This document shows, one piece after another, positions 11,935 through 24,450 of a stretch of 64,000 bases of DNA. Location: positions 9,724,056-9,788,055 of the forward strand of contig OX940868.1 of assembly GCA_954871525.1 (NCBI GenBank), read 5' to 3'. Numbering within the stretch: position 1 is the stretch's first letter; every line of letters begins with the position of its first letter. The notes beneath the pieces were generated by a model, which saw only the letters and a list, made by a program, of their open reading frames with translations, did not search any database and had not been told where the DNA came from. The DNA comes from Parietaria judaica. Its lineage: Eukaryota; Streptophyta; Magnoliopsida; Rosales; Urticaceae. The position numbers were made by a program, and so were the translations under genes.

Positions 11935-14900
11935 CCAAAGTACGCAAAATAATAATTGTGATGCTATTAATATTTTCTTCTAATAAAAAATAGCACAATA
12001 ATAAACAAATTCATATTCAAATTAGAGGCTTACAAGAAGACGCATGGTCAAGGAAATTGTTGTCCTTTCATATTTATAGTTAGAGCAATTAAAAAATGTT
12101 AAAACTTCTTATGATTTAAGCGGGCACAAATTCAAAGTTTATTCAAGTGGAAAATGTGCAGATATATGCTAGGCTATAAAAATATATTTTTTTTTTTTGT
12201 TAGAATAGAGTAAGAGGCAAAGCTAACAATCAATGACTCACACAAAAGTTCTAAGAAGTTAAGGAAACCGACGATTACACAATCCGAATAGCGCATAACC
12301 TTTGACTCGAGTGTCCAATTTGTGCACATAACATACAGAAGCGAAGCTCAAGACAATCGTCTCAACCTAAGGAGATTTTCTAGCCCGATTCAAATTTTTA
12401 AGGCCTGAAGACGCTTTAATGTATTTTCAATTGTTTTTAGTCGTGTACGAATTTGCATACAATTTTCAATTATATTGTTTTTATTTTATTTTATTGATAT
12501 GCATGTCTGTTTCGCATTTCAAAAATGAATTTTTCTTATTGATTTTGTTTTTCTTTTTTAAATTAGGTTTTTGAGAAAAGTTTGAATTTGATACCCTAGC
12601 GACTTATCAATAAGTTTTAATAGACATTCGTACGTAAATAAACAAGCCAATGTGTTTATGATTTTTATATCCTCCACTGATAATGATATCTTAACGATAT
12701 ATTTGCATTTACGAAAGCAATTCAAATGAAAAAGACCGACAAAAGTCATGAAGAATCGGTTGGTGCAACCAAATTTATTTATCCCGGATTGAATGTTGAA
12801 TTTTTATATTCAGATTGTCGTCAAATATAACATGTAAGCTAATTTGTAGCCACTGATTTAAACTTTAAACCGCCCAAACAATCACAAAATGCTTAGTTTA
12901 TAGTCAAAGCAACATTCTTGGATTCACTTTCACACACAATCTGTACATTATTTGAAAGTCGCAATTCGTGTATGTCGTGTTTTGTGTCGGATCTTAATTG
13001 TTTTTTTGTTTATTTTAAGATTCAGACTCACTCTATTTAATATTCGTGTTTATCGTGTTTACCTGTTTAATCTATTTAACAAATTAAAAATATTAAATAA
13101 ATATTGTTAGAATTTATTATGTGAATTAGCATAATCTAGCATTTATAATATCAATATCTAGTCATGTACTATTTGTAGTCCATTTATGGGATGGACATAT
13201 TATATTTTATTAAATATATTGCTTTGGGGCTTTGGACCCATTCACCAAATAAGCCAAAGTTAAAATTATATTATCATAGATTTTAACATTTATGAACAAT
13301 TTTATATATTTATCAATTGAATTACATAATTTATAATATATATTTCATATATAACAAGTATTAAAACACTTAATTACATATATATAAATTTAACTTTTTT
13401 TATCATTAATCGTGTCTAATTGGGTCACATCGTGTTATTAGGTTCGTGAGGTGTTCACCCATTATTTAATCGTATTAGACATGATTATACCCATATCTAT
13501 TTATTGTAGACTCAAACTCATTTATATGGTGTCGTAATTTTTTCGCAGTTCATCTCCAATCTTAGAATTGTCACCCATAATTTTGATATTAAGCTAATTA
13601 TTCCCTTTTCTTAAACAAGATTATCTCTCCAACATAAGTAAATAGAAAGAAAAAAAATAGGTAATGTATAATTATGCTTAAATAAAGCTAAATTATATTG
13701 GTAGTCAACTTTCTGATAAATTAAAGAAGGTGGGTAGTAAGCTTTATAATTATACATATAATAATTAACTACGAATCCTTAATAAGTACGAGGCACGAGC
13801 AGTATTAATTAATTTATTTGCGTGACATTTATTCATTCTAAAACGCATCGATCATCATACATTTATTTTATTGTAAACTTATTAATTGCTTTCACTTAAT
13901 TTAAGTAGACAAAATTGAAGATCTGCGCCATTTTCTAATCAAATTAATGAAAACTAATAATAATAATAAAATAAAAAAAGTTTGGGAGCAGATGTGAGAG
14001 AGTGAATTAATGGAGTGGCGTTGTGCGTTGGGTTGCTCTCATAATAACACTTTGGCTCTTTGCTAACTGCGTCATTGCATGCATTGACACTTTGCATTGA
14101 GACTCTTAGCCCTGCCCCACGTACTTTATCTCTTTTTTCTCTTCAATTCAAACTAACTAATAATACTCAGTATTTTTAAAGTTATTAGCAATAAAAGTAC
14201 CTAAATTATTTAGAAACAAATGCGGCATAAAATTAATTTTAGAAAATTATGATTAAAAGTAATTAAATTTATCTTTTTTGGCACATAAATAGATCTCATC
14301 AACTTTTTCGTTAGTTGCTTTTACTATTTTTGCCAGTAATGATGTCAACAACGCTACGATGTCAGAGTTGCAACTCGCGGTGTCCCGACGAGTCGCGACT
14401 TAGTCGCCAAAAATCGTCACTATAGAAGTCGCGACGAGTCACGGTGGGGGGAGGTCGCGATGGCCTACGAGAGAGAGGGAGAAGTTACTATGTGAAGACA
14501 ACGAGAGAGAAGTTACTATGTGAGACAACGAGAGAAAGAAAAAGAGAGTCGCGATTATGCACTAAATCGCGACTGGTCGCGAATGTAATAAATTAATATT
14601 TTCATACATATAAGAGTTAAATTGTTATATCAAATATTTTTACAGAAGTTCTCTTTTTTTTATTAATTAGCAGAGGTCACTAACACAGTACGCCGTCTCA
14701 AGTTTATTAATAAATCTTTTATTTATAGCTGAGAAAAAACATAGTAATCAACATGAACGTTTGTGACATATTCAATCAAATATCAAATTATTTCCAATAT
14801 CAAAATCATCCCAATTCCCAAAGACTCGAACTAACTAGGAAAAGAAACTTTAAATATATTGTTTAATATATATATATATATACACATACATATGCGCGGC

Positions 14901-15105
14901 GTTCTTTGTCTATATAATTCTAGGACACTTAGTAGAATTTCTACATAATTTTGTTTTTGTCCACTTGAAATACCCAAACAAGTCCCTTAATTCCCCACTC
15001 TATAATAAAATAAAAATAATACTTAATAATTTTCCGTTAAAAAAATCTAATATTTTTATTCATAAAAGAATATAATATAGCAATTAATACGTAGAAATCT
15101 AAGTC
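11935..15105. other. intergenic region upstream of the fatty alcohol oxidase gene
   Basis: No supported gene. The stretch is AT-rich. A compact cluster of GTCGCGA/TCGCGAC sites lies at 14370-14585. The part nearest the FAO gene (about 13.9-15.2 kb) must hold its promoter. No single TATA box can be chosen because TA repeats occur at 14868-14884 and 15232-15242. Confidence 0.4.
14370..14585. repeat. cluster of TCGCGA sites with a 30-bp tandem duplication
   Basis: GTCGCGA or TCGCGAC occurs repeatedly in about 200 bp. Between the sites the phrase AGAAGTTACTATGTGA is duplicated (about 14481-14530) within GAGAGA tracts. The cluster is distinct from the surrounding AT-rich DNA. Function unknown. 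Confidence 0.5.
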
Positions 15106-15261
15106 CTGTGTGCTAAACCACTCGCTCAATTTTTGCCATTTAGAGCACATGACTTGTGTGCATAACAATAAGCCAGAAATATCAACAACTCGCTCTCATC
15201 AGTTTCGCACAGTGATCTTGAGGTCCAACCGATATATATATATTGCATGCTTCTCTCTCCC

Positions 15262-18200
15262 ATGGATCACCCTCCAAAGAGTTCTGAAATCGGTAAATTC
15301 TCCGACGACGTTAAGGTGATGCGGCTTGCGAATTCGACGGCCATTGATGATCGTCAAAGGCAGAGAGAGAGCGGCATGGTGTACCCGAACAGCCTTAGCG
15401 CTGGCCAAATGGCGAGTCTCACTGCTCTCTGCGACGCCTTCTTGCCATCCATTGATGCAGCGGGACTCACCACCGACGAGGCGCTCCTCCAATACTACGC
15501 CGTTTCGGCCTCCATGGCCGGAACGCCCCAACGCGTACGTATCGTATTTCTTGTTTATCTAACTAATTATACTTCGTAGTAATTCAAAACTAATATTTTC
15601 ATAAACAAATATTTGTGGTTGGAGTCTTGGAGATGAGAGAGAAGTCTCTACACGACTGTGATTAATTGTGCTTGTGTGTGATTTGATATTATTCTTTTTC
15701 TAAATAAAAAACAAAAGTTGTATGTGTAACATTATTATTAAAAATGACTAAAAAAACTGCATTGAATTGATCATACGTTTCTAAAGTCATATATACGATT
15801 GGTTACATATTGCGTGTTCATCTAAGAATTCATTTTCTTGGTTGATTAAGACAATGAGAGTTTAAGGTTTCATACTAGGGTAAGGTAATAATAGGTAACA
15901 TGTGTTTAAGTATATTTAATCTTTTTATCTTTTAGAGGCATAACTTTTTTAATTTCCAATGTTCACTATTATATTTTATTCTGAAATAGGATTTCTTTTT
16001 AGGTGTAAGTTGTTCATGTTTTTATTTTTGGTAACAACATAATGTATTTGTTTTACCGTTTAAGTTCGCAATATCAACTATTTTATTTTCTTCTAAAACT
16101 TCATTCACTTGTTGCAAATGTCCCGAGAAAATAAAAATACTTGATTATTTTTAATGACACGTATCCAAAATTACATAAAAATTTAGTTAATTAAATTTAT
16201 TGAGAAAATAAATATAACTTAAAAAAAAAACGAACATTGAAAACTTTAGCGTTAGGAAAGAAAGGATTAATTCTCTCAAAAAAAAAAAAAGGATTAAAGA
16301 TATACCACTACAAATATTATAATTGTATATTTAGTCTTCTTTTTTTTTCTTCTGAAAGAATGTATATTATTATTATTTAGTACGTATATTCGGTTATTAA
16401 ACACTTACATTTTAATTGAATAGACGATTCATTCTTTCGTAACCGTACTACTCATGAAAATAGTGTTCCGATAAACAAGCGATTGTCAAACAATTGTTGT
16501 CTGCTGTGTGTGTATATATATATATATATTTATAATTTTTTTATATATATATATAGTTAGGTGGGCTTTTAAGCTCAAGGCTGCAACATCCGAAGAGGTG
16601 GATGCTGAAACTGGCCTTGTGGGGCCTCTCGACGTGGTACGGCACGTTCATTTTAGCCGGATTGGCGAGCCTCTCCCCCAAATTCCCCTACTTCCGGAGC
16701 TTCCCAAGGCTGCCTCAACACCGCCGCGAGCAGATTCTCCGGTCGTGGTCTCGGAGCTCCATCTCTCTTCTCAGACTTCTCTACGGATCTCTCAAATTCC
16801 TCATCCTCCTCATCTTCTTCTCCCAGGTAAGGATCTTTCATTAACTATATAATTAATACACTTGTAGATTGGAGAGTATGAAATTCAATTATGTAAATAT
16901 GTAAGTGAGACGACTCTAATTAATGAACAATAATCACAAAGTTAATAATTCCTTAAACCTAAGTGACATAATCAGGGGCGGAGTCAGAGCTCTTACTAAC
17001 ACGGGCGAAATTAATTGGTTATAAATTTCATAATAAAACTAAATATTAAAATTACTATTAAACATTGCATTATAACAATTTTTTTATGAACTTTCGGGTT
17101 TATGAAAATAGTTCATTAGGATCTTTATATAATTGAAAATCTACATGTTACGTTCTCAAAATATTAATATAAATTTTTTGTTTCAATATTTAAAACTTTA
17201 CACGTCTTAAATTGATTGGTGGTTTTTATTCTCAAATTTTGTAAGTTGTAATCGTTTTAGTATACATATAATTAAGTAAAGTATAAAAAAATCATGAATA
17301 AAAGAAGTTATAATCATAAAAAGTGTTGCTCAAAAATATTAAAAAATATGGTGACGCTATTTTTAATTCGTTTTCTAAATAATAAATATATAACGAAACG
17401 TCTTTTCTGACACTATCTTTTAGAATTTATTTAGAAAACATAACGAAACAAACGCCCCTTATATTTTACCTATTATATACATTCATATCCCTTGGTCATT
17501 TTTACATACATGCTTGGTCATTTATATTTATATTTATATTTATATTTATATTTATATTTATATATACACATGTACATGCTTGGTAAAATTGAGTCGTGTA
17601 TATTGACATGACAGTCAATCAATAAGCATAGTTGACTTATTTACTAAGATCAGAGGTCAACTTGCTTGGTGTCGGATTCATTTATCATCGCACAACGCTT
17701 GTGTTCAAATATATTATATGTCAATTTTATAGCAAAACTGCAAAAAATAAAATTTTGTTTTAAACCAAAAATTGAACTCTTAACCCAATTCTAAAAAATA
17801 TTGAATTTTTATTTGTAAATAATCATATCATTCTCGTATCGCTAATCTCTTTTTTGTCTCTATCCAATATTGATTGGCGTATTAAAAATAAGATCCTACC
17901 ACTGGTCTTTCTTAGTGAAATTCGCACCAATAGCGTGGAGTAGTTTGCACCAATAGTCTTTATTATTTATTTTATTTATCAATGTTGAAATAAATATTAT
18001 TAGTGATAATTAGTTATCGCATTCTCATATCACAAATAAATATTTATTTCAGTATTGATTGCTTATTAATTATAAGATCGTATCTCCTAGCTTCCAGATT
18101 TTGTCATGCAAAATATACAGAATTCATATAATTGTTTTAATAATATAAAGTCATTTTTCATAAAGGAAAAGGCATATCATTTATTGGCATTAACTTCTGA

Positions 18201-20813
18201 CTTTGACTTATTTTACACCGAAAACGATATATATAACTAGTGTCTCTCTTAACTTAATTTTTACATGCAATTTTTTATTATTATTATTATTATTTAGAGG
18301 TGAGACTATTTACTAAGGTTATAAATAGAAAGGAAGATGTAATAAGATTAACTAATCCTAGAATATTGTACATTTCTTCATTATTTGGGAAGTTTTGCCT
18401 AAGAGGAAAAACAAAATAAACAGAAAGAACAAAAATAGCCCGAAGATTAATTTTCCATTTAGGGAAGATTCTTCTTCTATTACTGATTAAGTTTTTCAGA
18501 GCAGCACCACTCAAGACCGGCTATTTTTGCAATAATTTTATTTTCTAGATCAGATTCTCACATGTGATACTTTTCTGGATACGTTCTTTGTGAAGCAAAA
18601 TTAGTCACAAATTAGTCAAGCACATGCCACATTTGCATCATCGTATAAAACAAACTCTAATTCAATATTATCATCTTCAACGGTGTTGCATGGTTAAAGA
18701 TACTATAAACATACTGAAATTTCGTAGACATAATATTTATGTAGTTAATATATTATAAATTAATAATATAATTAATTTTAGGGTTATTTTAAAAAATACA
18801 TATTTTGTGTAATAGGTATTTTTTACAATTTCTATTAATTTTAATAGAAATTGTAAGAAATGACCATTATGTGTTAAATGTTTAAGAAAAATACTCATGC
18901 GTGAGAGTAAAAAATACATACAGTGGGCATTTTTCTTAAACATTTGACACAAAATGAATATTTTTTAAAATAACTCTAATTTTAATGGTCCTAATATTAA
19001 TTTCTAGAGTTTTTACAGTATACATTTCTTCAAAAAAAAATTAATTTTTTTTTTTTTATAGTCGGACGAGAAGGGACAAAACGCTTCATGGAAGGCGATT
19101 GGCTACTGCGGGCCCGACCCAGATTTCAAGACCCAATTCCGAAAAGACGAGGAAGAAGACGAAGATGACGCCTTTGGACCTCTTTGCAGGGGAATTCTGC
19201 ATCTCCACAACCCATCAGACCTCCTCACAAGACGTGGCTTTCCTCTCCGTCAGCGTGGCACCAACAAACTCCCATCTCCTCTCACCATACGATGCGACGC
19301 CGTGGTCGTCGGCTCCGGCTCCGGCGGCGGCGTGATCGCCGGGGTCCTGGCCCGCGCGGGCTACAAGGTGCTGGTTCTCGAGAAAGGCCACTACTTTGCT
19401 CGGGAGAATCTCACTCTTCTGGAGGGCCCCACCATGGACCAGATGTACCTCGGCGGAGGCCTCATGAGCACTGACGACAACAAGGTCGTTCTTCTCGCCG
19501 GTGCCACCGTCGGCGGGGGATCCACGATCAACTGGTCGGCCTCGCTCCAAACACCAGAACACGTGGCGGAGGAGTGGCGGGACCGCTGCCAGCTCGAGCT
19601 CTTTGGCAGCGCGATGTACCGACAGGCGCTCGACACGGTGTGCGAGAGGATGGGAGTTCAGGGGGAAGTTGCGGAGGAAGGGTTCAATAACGCCGTTCTC
19701 CGACGAGGCTGTAAGGAATTGGGATATCCCGTCGTCAACATTCCGCGGAACGCGGGGGCGGACCACTACTGCGGGTGGTGCTGCCTCGGCTGCAAGGACG
19801 GGAGGAAGCAGGGCGTCTCCGAGACGTGGCTTTTGGACCTTGTAGAGTCCGGCAATGGCGTAATTCTCCCGGGATGTGAGGCGGTCCGGGTTATTCACCG
19901 GAGGAAGCCAGGGAAGGATCGGAGTAAGGCTATCGGAGTGGCTTTTGAGTACCGGAGCAACGGCGGAAGGAGAGAAATCGGTGTTGTGGAGGCCAAGGTG
20001 ACCGTCATTGCCTGTGGTGCCCTCCGAACCCCTACGCTGCTAAAGGCGAGCGGGCTTCGGAATCCGAACATAGGAAAGCACTTGCACCTCCATCCGGTTG
20101 TCATGGCGTGGGGGTACTTCCCTGAGGCGGAGACCGCGGACGTTTTGAAGGGCAAGAAGAGCTTTGAGGGGGCGATCATGACCGCCATGTCAACCGTGGT
20201 GGCAGAGCACGGTGTTGTGATCCAGACGCCGGCGCTGCACCCCGGCATGTTCGCTGCCCTCACGCCTTGGGTCTCGGGCGAGGACATGAAGGAGCGGATG
20301 AGGAGATTCTCGAGGACGGCACATGTGTTTGCGCTGGCGAGGGACAAGGGTTCGGGCACAGTGAATTCGACGAGCGCAGTGGGGTACCGCATGGACGCGG
20401 GAGACGAGGAGATGCTACAAGGGGGACTGGAGAAGGTGCTGCGGATTCTAGCGGCGGCAGGGGCGGAGGAGATCGGGACGCACCACTTGGGAGGGCGTAG
20501 GATGAATGTGAAGAGAGCCCCATTACACGAGGTGGAGAGGTTCGTGACGGAGGAGAGCAAGAGGGCCATCGAAGGGCACGCTACTCCGGTGTGCTCAGCA
20601 CATCAGATGGGCAGCTGCCGGATGGGGACCGATCGGAGGACATCGGCAGTGGACCCCTCCGGCGAGACGTGGGAGGTGGAGGGGCTGTTTGTGGCCGACA
20701 CCAGCGTGTTTCCAACGGCATTGGGCGTCAACCCCATGGTCACAGTCCAGGCCATCGCTTACTGTACGGCGCAGTCCGTTCTTCAGGTTCTAAAGATGAC
20801 GAAGAAACTTTGA
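15262..20813 (+). CDS. long-chain fatty alcohol oxidase (FAO), GMC-type flavoenzyme
   Basis: Three predicted exons, 15262-15534, 16557-16826 and 19062-20813, all join in phase 0 and encode 764 residues, normal for plant FAOs (about 750). The enzyme oxidises long-chain fatty alcohols to aldehydes in omega-oxidation, using FAD, in peroxisomal or ER membranes. Exon 2 has two hydrophobic stretches (around 'LSTWYGTFILAGLASL' and 'LLRLLYGSLKFLILLIFF'), fitting membrane anchorage. Exon 3 has the FAD Rossmann motif GSGSGGG near residue 265, GATVGGGSTINWS, the catalytic-region HQMGSCRMG near 695, and GVNPMVT with the conserved Asn near 737. The start at 15262 has a good context (CCATGG); an in-frame ATG 15 bp upstream is the alternative. 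Introns are 1.0 and 2.2 kb; the second contains a MITE. Donor 1 (CGC|GTACGT) is the least certain boundary. Confidence 0.9.
16975..17030. repeat. possible hAT-type terminus in FAO intron 2
   Basis: CAGGGGCGGAGTC resembles the GC-rich starts of many non-autonomous plant hAT elements. No matching inverted terminus or 8-bp duplication was found, so at most it is a truncated end. Confidence 0.25.
17523..17562. repeat. (TTTATA)n microsatellite
   Basis: A tandem TTTATA-type hexamer runs for about 40 bp inside FAO intron 2. Confidence 0.85.
18781..18976. mobile_element. 196-bp MITE in FAO intron 2
   Basis: The ends are inverted repeats: the left GGGTTATTTTAAAAAATA matches the reverse complement of the right end, GAGTTATTTTAAAAAATA. 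It is flanked by 8-bp direct repeats TAATTTTA (18773-18780 and 18977-18984). Inside are two further palindromes, ACAATTTCTATTAATTTTAA with its mirror near 18825-18855, and a longer one around 18874-18950. An 8-bp duplication suggests hAT, but a 9-bp Mutator duplication with a mismatch is possible. Confidence 0.75.
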
Positions 20814-20919
20814 CTCGTATGATTCGAGTGTTACAAAGATGTTAATTATGAACTTAAATGTACTCATTGAATTATAGAATTAAGTGATTTCTAAAACGTC
20901 TGATTCCATTTCAATACTA

Positions 20920-23626
20920 TCAATTTTTCCTCAGCTCGTCAACAAACTTCTCCAAGCTCTTGAAGGAAGACCCGCCTTCCCCTACAGATTCAAGAGCCAG
21001 CTTCGAAACCCTCTCCGTCGATGTTGCAAACTCGTCTCTCCGATCTTTCATCAAGCACGTTATCATTTTCCCGAGTGTGTCTCCGCAACACGTGTCCTTC
21101 ATGTCTAGGCCGATCTTCCAGACCTCGCTGACCCACCGGCTTACGACCTGCTGGTCGGCAGATTTGGGCCAGCACAGCATTGGAACTCCGGCAAGGATTG
21201 CTTCGAGGGTCGAATTCCACCCGCTGTGGCTCATAAACCCGCCCACCGATCGGTGTTTGAGAACCTCTTCTTGTGGCACCCATTCGGCTGTAAATCCCAT
21301 TTCACTCGGGCGAAGCTCGTCGGGGATTTCGCCATCGGAGACCATCTCCGACCGCATAACCCACAGATATTGGATCCTAACACTAACCAGTCCTCGATAA
21401 ATCTCGAGCAGCTCTCGGCGCGTCACTTTAACCAAGCTTCCGAAGCTGATATAGAGGACTGAGCTGGATGGCTGAAGATCCAGCCACTTCATGCAACCTC
21501 GACTCTCCGTCCACAGTGAACCGGAGGATGCGGCTTTTGACCATCTGTCCGATCTCGTGTCATGTTGCTGGAGAAAGAACAAGACAATAACCGCATCATT
21601 TACGATTTATACAACGAGCTCTCATTGAAAGCAAGAAAATAACCGATCAATCGGATATTGAGATGAATCTTTGAACATATTAAGAGATCACTAACGTGGA
21701 GTAATAAAATCAAACGCAAATAAAGGAAAATTTAAATCGGTTCGAATCGGATTAAAACTGACCTATATCCACTTATCAGTTCCAATAAGAAACTATTTAC
21801 ACCATATCATGGCCATCAATTCTTTACCATATCTCTTAAATATCGATCAATCCCGAAATAAACTAAGCAAATAAACCTAAACCAGATAAGAACCCGAATT
21901 CAATTCTTGAACAAGTTGCCGGGAAGAAGCGCAACGACGACTAAACTCGACTAAAGCAGTTGCCCGTACACAAATCCAAAAGCTAGGACATGCACAAGAT
22001 CCACGAGAAACTATATTTAAACACACAATCCAGAAGAAGTATTCAGAGGAATTACCGAAAGGGTCTGACGCTGCAATAAGGTATGGACAGGGCCGATGGT
22101 GTTAAGTGTAGGAAAGTGAGCGGTAAGCTGACTAAGCGCTTGGGGCTCGAGAGCGTCGACGGTGTTGAGAAGAAGAGCAGAGGCTCGAGAGAGGGCTTGA
22201 GTTTGCTTGACTAAGAACTTAAAAATAAAGTGATCCACGGGGAGCCTGCAGAAACTCGGCAAGTCTCGTCTCCGCAGTAGACCTTCCATGCCCGGAATCC
22301 CTTTTACCATAACATCCATATCGTCCTCTGAAACACGAATTTGGGAAATATAAATCAAATTAGAGTTTACATATTGAACCGAAAACATCGAGAGAAACTG
22401 GCATACCTCAGTATTGTTACCAAATCTAGTTAAATTGCTTCCTCATTTTGATGCAAAATACTTTGAAATATGTATGAGATATGTATATTGCATCAAAATG
22501 AAACATAAAAAAGTAAAAGGGTAGCTCAAATGAAATTGAAAGGGGATCACTGCCATTACTCTTTAAATCAATAAGAAACTTCATCATCAATTTACTGTTA
22601 TACCCCGTCTTCAAAAAACAACACAAATATGGACATTTCTATTTAGTTTAATCAATTTATATTTGGAGGGGAAAATCGAATTGAATGTACTATGCTTTCT
22701 AGTTCATTCAGGGCGTAATTGTGGTAGAAAGCAAGGTTTAAAACCCCAGTATATCCGCAATAACCCTCTTTTGGCATGAGTACAATCCGCTTTCGGACCC
22801 TTTTTCCGAACTTGTCTAGTGGACTCTCAAATTCGATCTTTGACCAACATAGCCTCGTACGTTTTTCAACTTTTCACATCAACCACATCGGTTAAATTGA
22901 ATATACGGGAGGTTTGGTGTAAAGGGTCTCTAAAACATTAGTAGATCATAGCAGAGTATTCTTAACAAATATGAGATATATTAGTTGAAAATTTGAAGGC
23001 AAAAAAATGCAACATAAATGATTATCATAACAAAGAGTTAAATGAATATGAAGATTGGTTCTTTTGATAATTAGTCCATACAAAATCTTATCACAGAAAC
23101 GACCTGAAAATGGAATCTCGCCGGTTTCGAGGAGCAGAGGAGCGCAGGAATAAGCCCAGAGCGCGCAGGCAGGGATCGTACGGAACGCCGCCACGCGGAT
23201 GCCCACCTCGGCGGCGACGTCGTACGCGAACGACATCAGCCCGTCGGCCACCACGCAAGTCACCCGCGGCGAAGCCCGGTCCTCGCCGCCGAGGAGGGCG
23301 CGCAGGTGCGGCACGGCGGCGCCGGCGAAGGAGTCGTACGCCGCCATGAGGCCCACGACCATCTCCGCCTCGGTGCGCGCGTGGCCGGCGGGGAGGCCGT
23401 CGGGCACGGCCGCGAAGCGCAGGAGCGCCGGGAACCGCGCCGCGAGGAGGCGGCGGTCGGCGGCGAGGCGGTGGTGGTTGTGGTCCGTGCTGAGGAAGGT
23501 GACGTGGATGCCCGCGTGGCAGAGGAGCTGCGAGAGAGCGAGGAAGGGCTTGACGTGGCCTTGCGCCGGGAAGGGCAGGAGCAGCACGTGTGGCTGTGAT
23601 TTCTCCGGTGTCGCCATATCTGTCAT
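20920..23626 (-). CDS. family-1 UDP-glycosyltransferase, UGT85/UGT709-like
   Basis: Three predicted exons read on the minus strand: 23626-23104, 22327-22056 and 21567-20920, giving 480 residues, the usual UGT length. It should transfer glucose from UDP-glucose to a small acceptor in the cytosol. Exon 1 begins with 'PHVLLLPFPAQGHVKPFLAL' and its catalytic-His loop GHV. Exon 3 carries the PSPG donor-binding box from about residue 361 (WVPQEEVLKHRSVGGF, HSGWNSTLE, ending ADQQ). The following 'SEVWKIGLDMKD' resembles UGT85/UGT709 enzymes, which include 7-deoxyloganetic acid glucosyltransferases, but the acceptor cannot be inferred. Exon 1 is extremely GC-rich compared with exons 2-3. MATPEKS at 23617 is an equally likely start. 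The stop codon lies 106 bp from the convergent FAO stop. Confidence 0.88.
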
Positions 23627-23792
23627 CTCTCTCTCTCTTCGATATATTCACGGCTTATTAGTTTTAGCGGCAGAAATGTTTACAAGATTATAGTTAAATA
23701 TTAATTTTTGTTTTAATCGAATAAGATAGGGATATTACTATTTATTTCTCATATATAAAAAATACGAAAAAAACGTTAAAAGACGGTCTTAA

Positions 23793-24010
23793 ACAAAAAA
23801 TAAAGGATTAACGACGGCGAAAATACTCAAACTTTTTTACCTTCAGTGCATGAGCGAACGGGCAGACTATTCCTTCCGACCTTCCAGCACCGGGCAGGTG
23901 TCAAAAAATAAAGGATTAACGACGGCGAAAATACTCAAACTTTTTTACCTTCAATGCATGAGCGAATGGGCAGACTATTCCTTCCGACCTTCCGGCACCG
24001 GGCAGGTGTC
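23793..24010. repeat. two tandem copies of about 107 bp at a TIR end
   Basis: The segment that opens ACAAAAAATAAAGGATTAAC and includes CTTCCGACCTTCC and CACCGGGCAGGTGTC occurs twice in direct order, about 107 bp apart, nearly identical. It contains the terminal inverted repeat and one target duplication of the surrounding element, so this end of the element was duplicated. Confidence 0.8.
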
Positions 24011-24450
24011 AGACTCTATAAATCGCTAGGATTAGTAAGTTCTATTTTTCGATGGGGGACAGGGGAACGGATATAATTCACCGCTCTCTGTTCTATTTCT
24101 ACTAGCGAATAGGACTGCAATTTGGTTTAAAAACTCTTCATGTACCCAAAGTTTAAAATTGACGGCAAAATATCCAAAGTCTTATTTGAGGTGTCAATCA
24201 CTCTATTCTCGTAAATACTCAATTTATTATTTGTTGTTTTTTTAATCTGTTTTGCTAAGTGTAATCATTAGAGTTTCATTAGTTGTATTAAATAGTATTA
24301 ATAAATACTTTAATTCGTTGTTTTATATTAAACTAGGTTGATGTGGGCTCGTTCGCATGGTAAAAAGTTGCCATGTTAGCAACCCACGTTTGTCCACACG
24401 GCCAGAGTTAACGAGTAAGTTAACTGCATCACAAGAATGGAGTGGTAATT

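Noticed and set aside
19215..19898. A 227-codon minus-strand ORF, and further long ORFs at 19895-20569 (-) and 20260-20523 (-).
   Set aside because: They are antisense shadows of the GC-rich FAO exon 3, which has clear GMC-oxidoreductase motifs on the plus strand.
23091..23693. Arg/Pro-rich ORFs on both strands over UGT exon 1.
   Set aside because: They are out-of-frame shadows of a GC-rich exon; only the frame with the UGT N-terminal motif makes sense.
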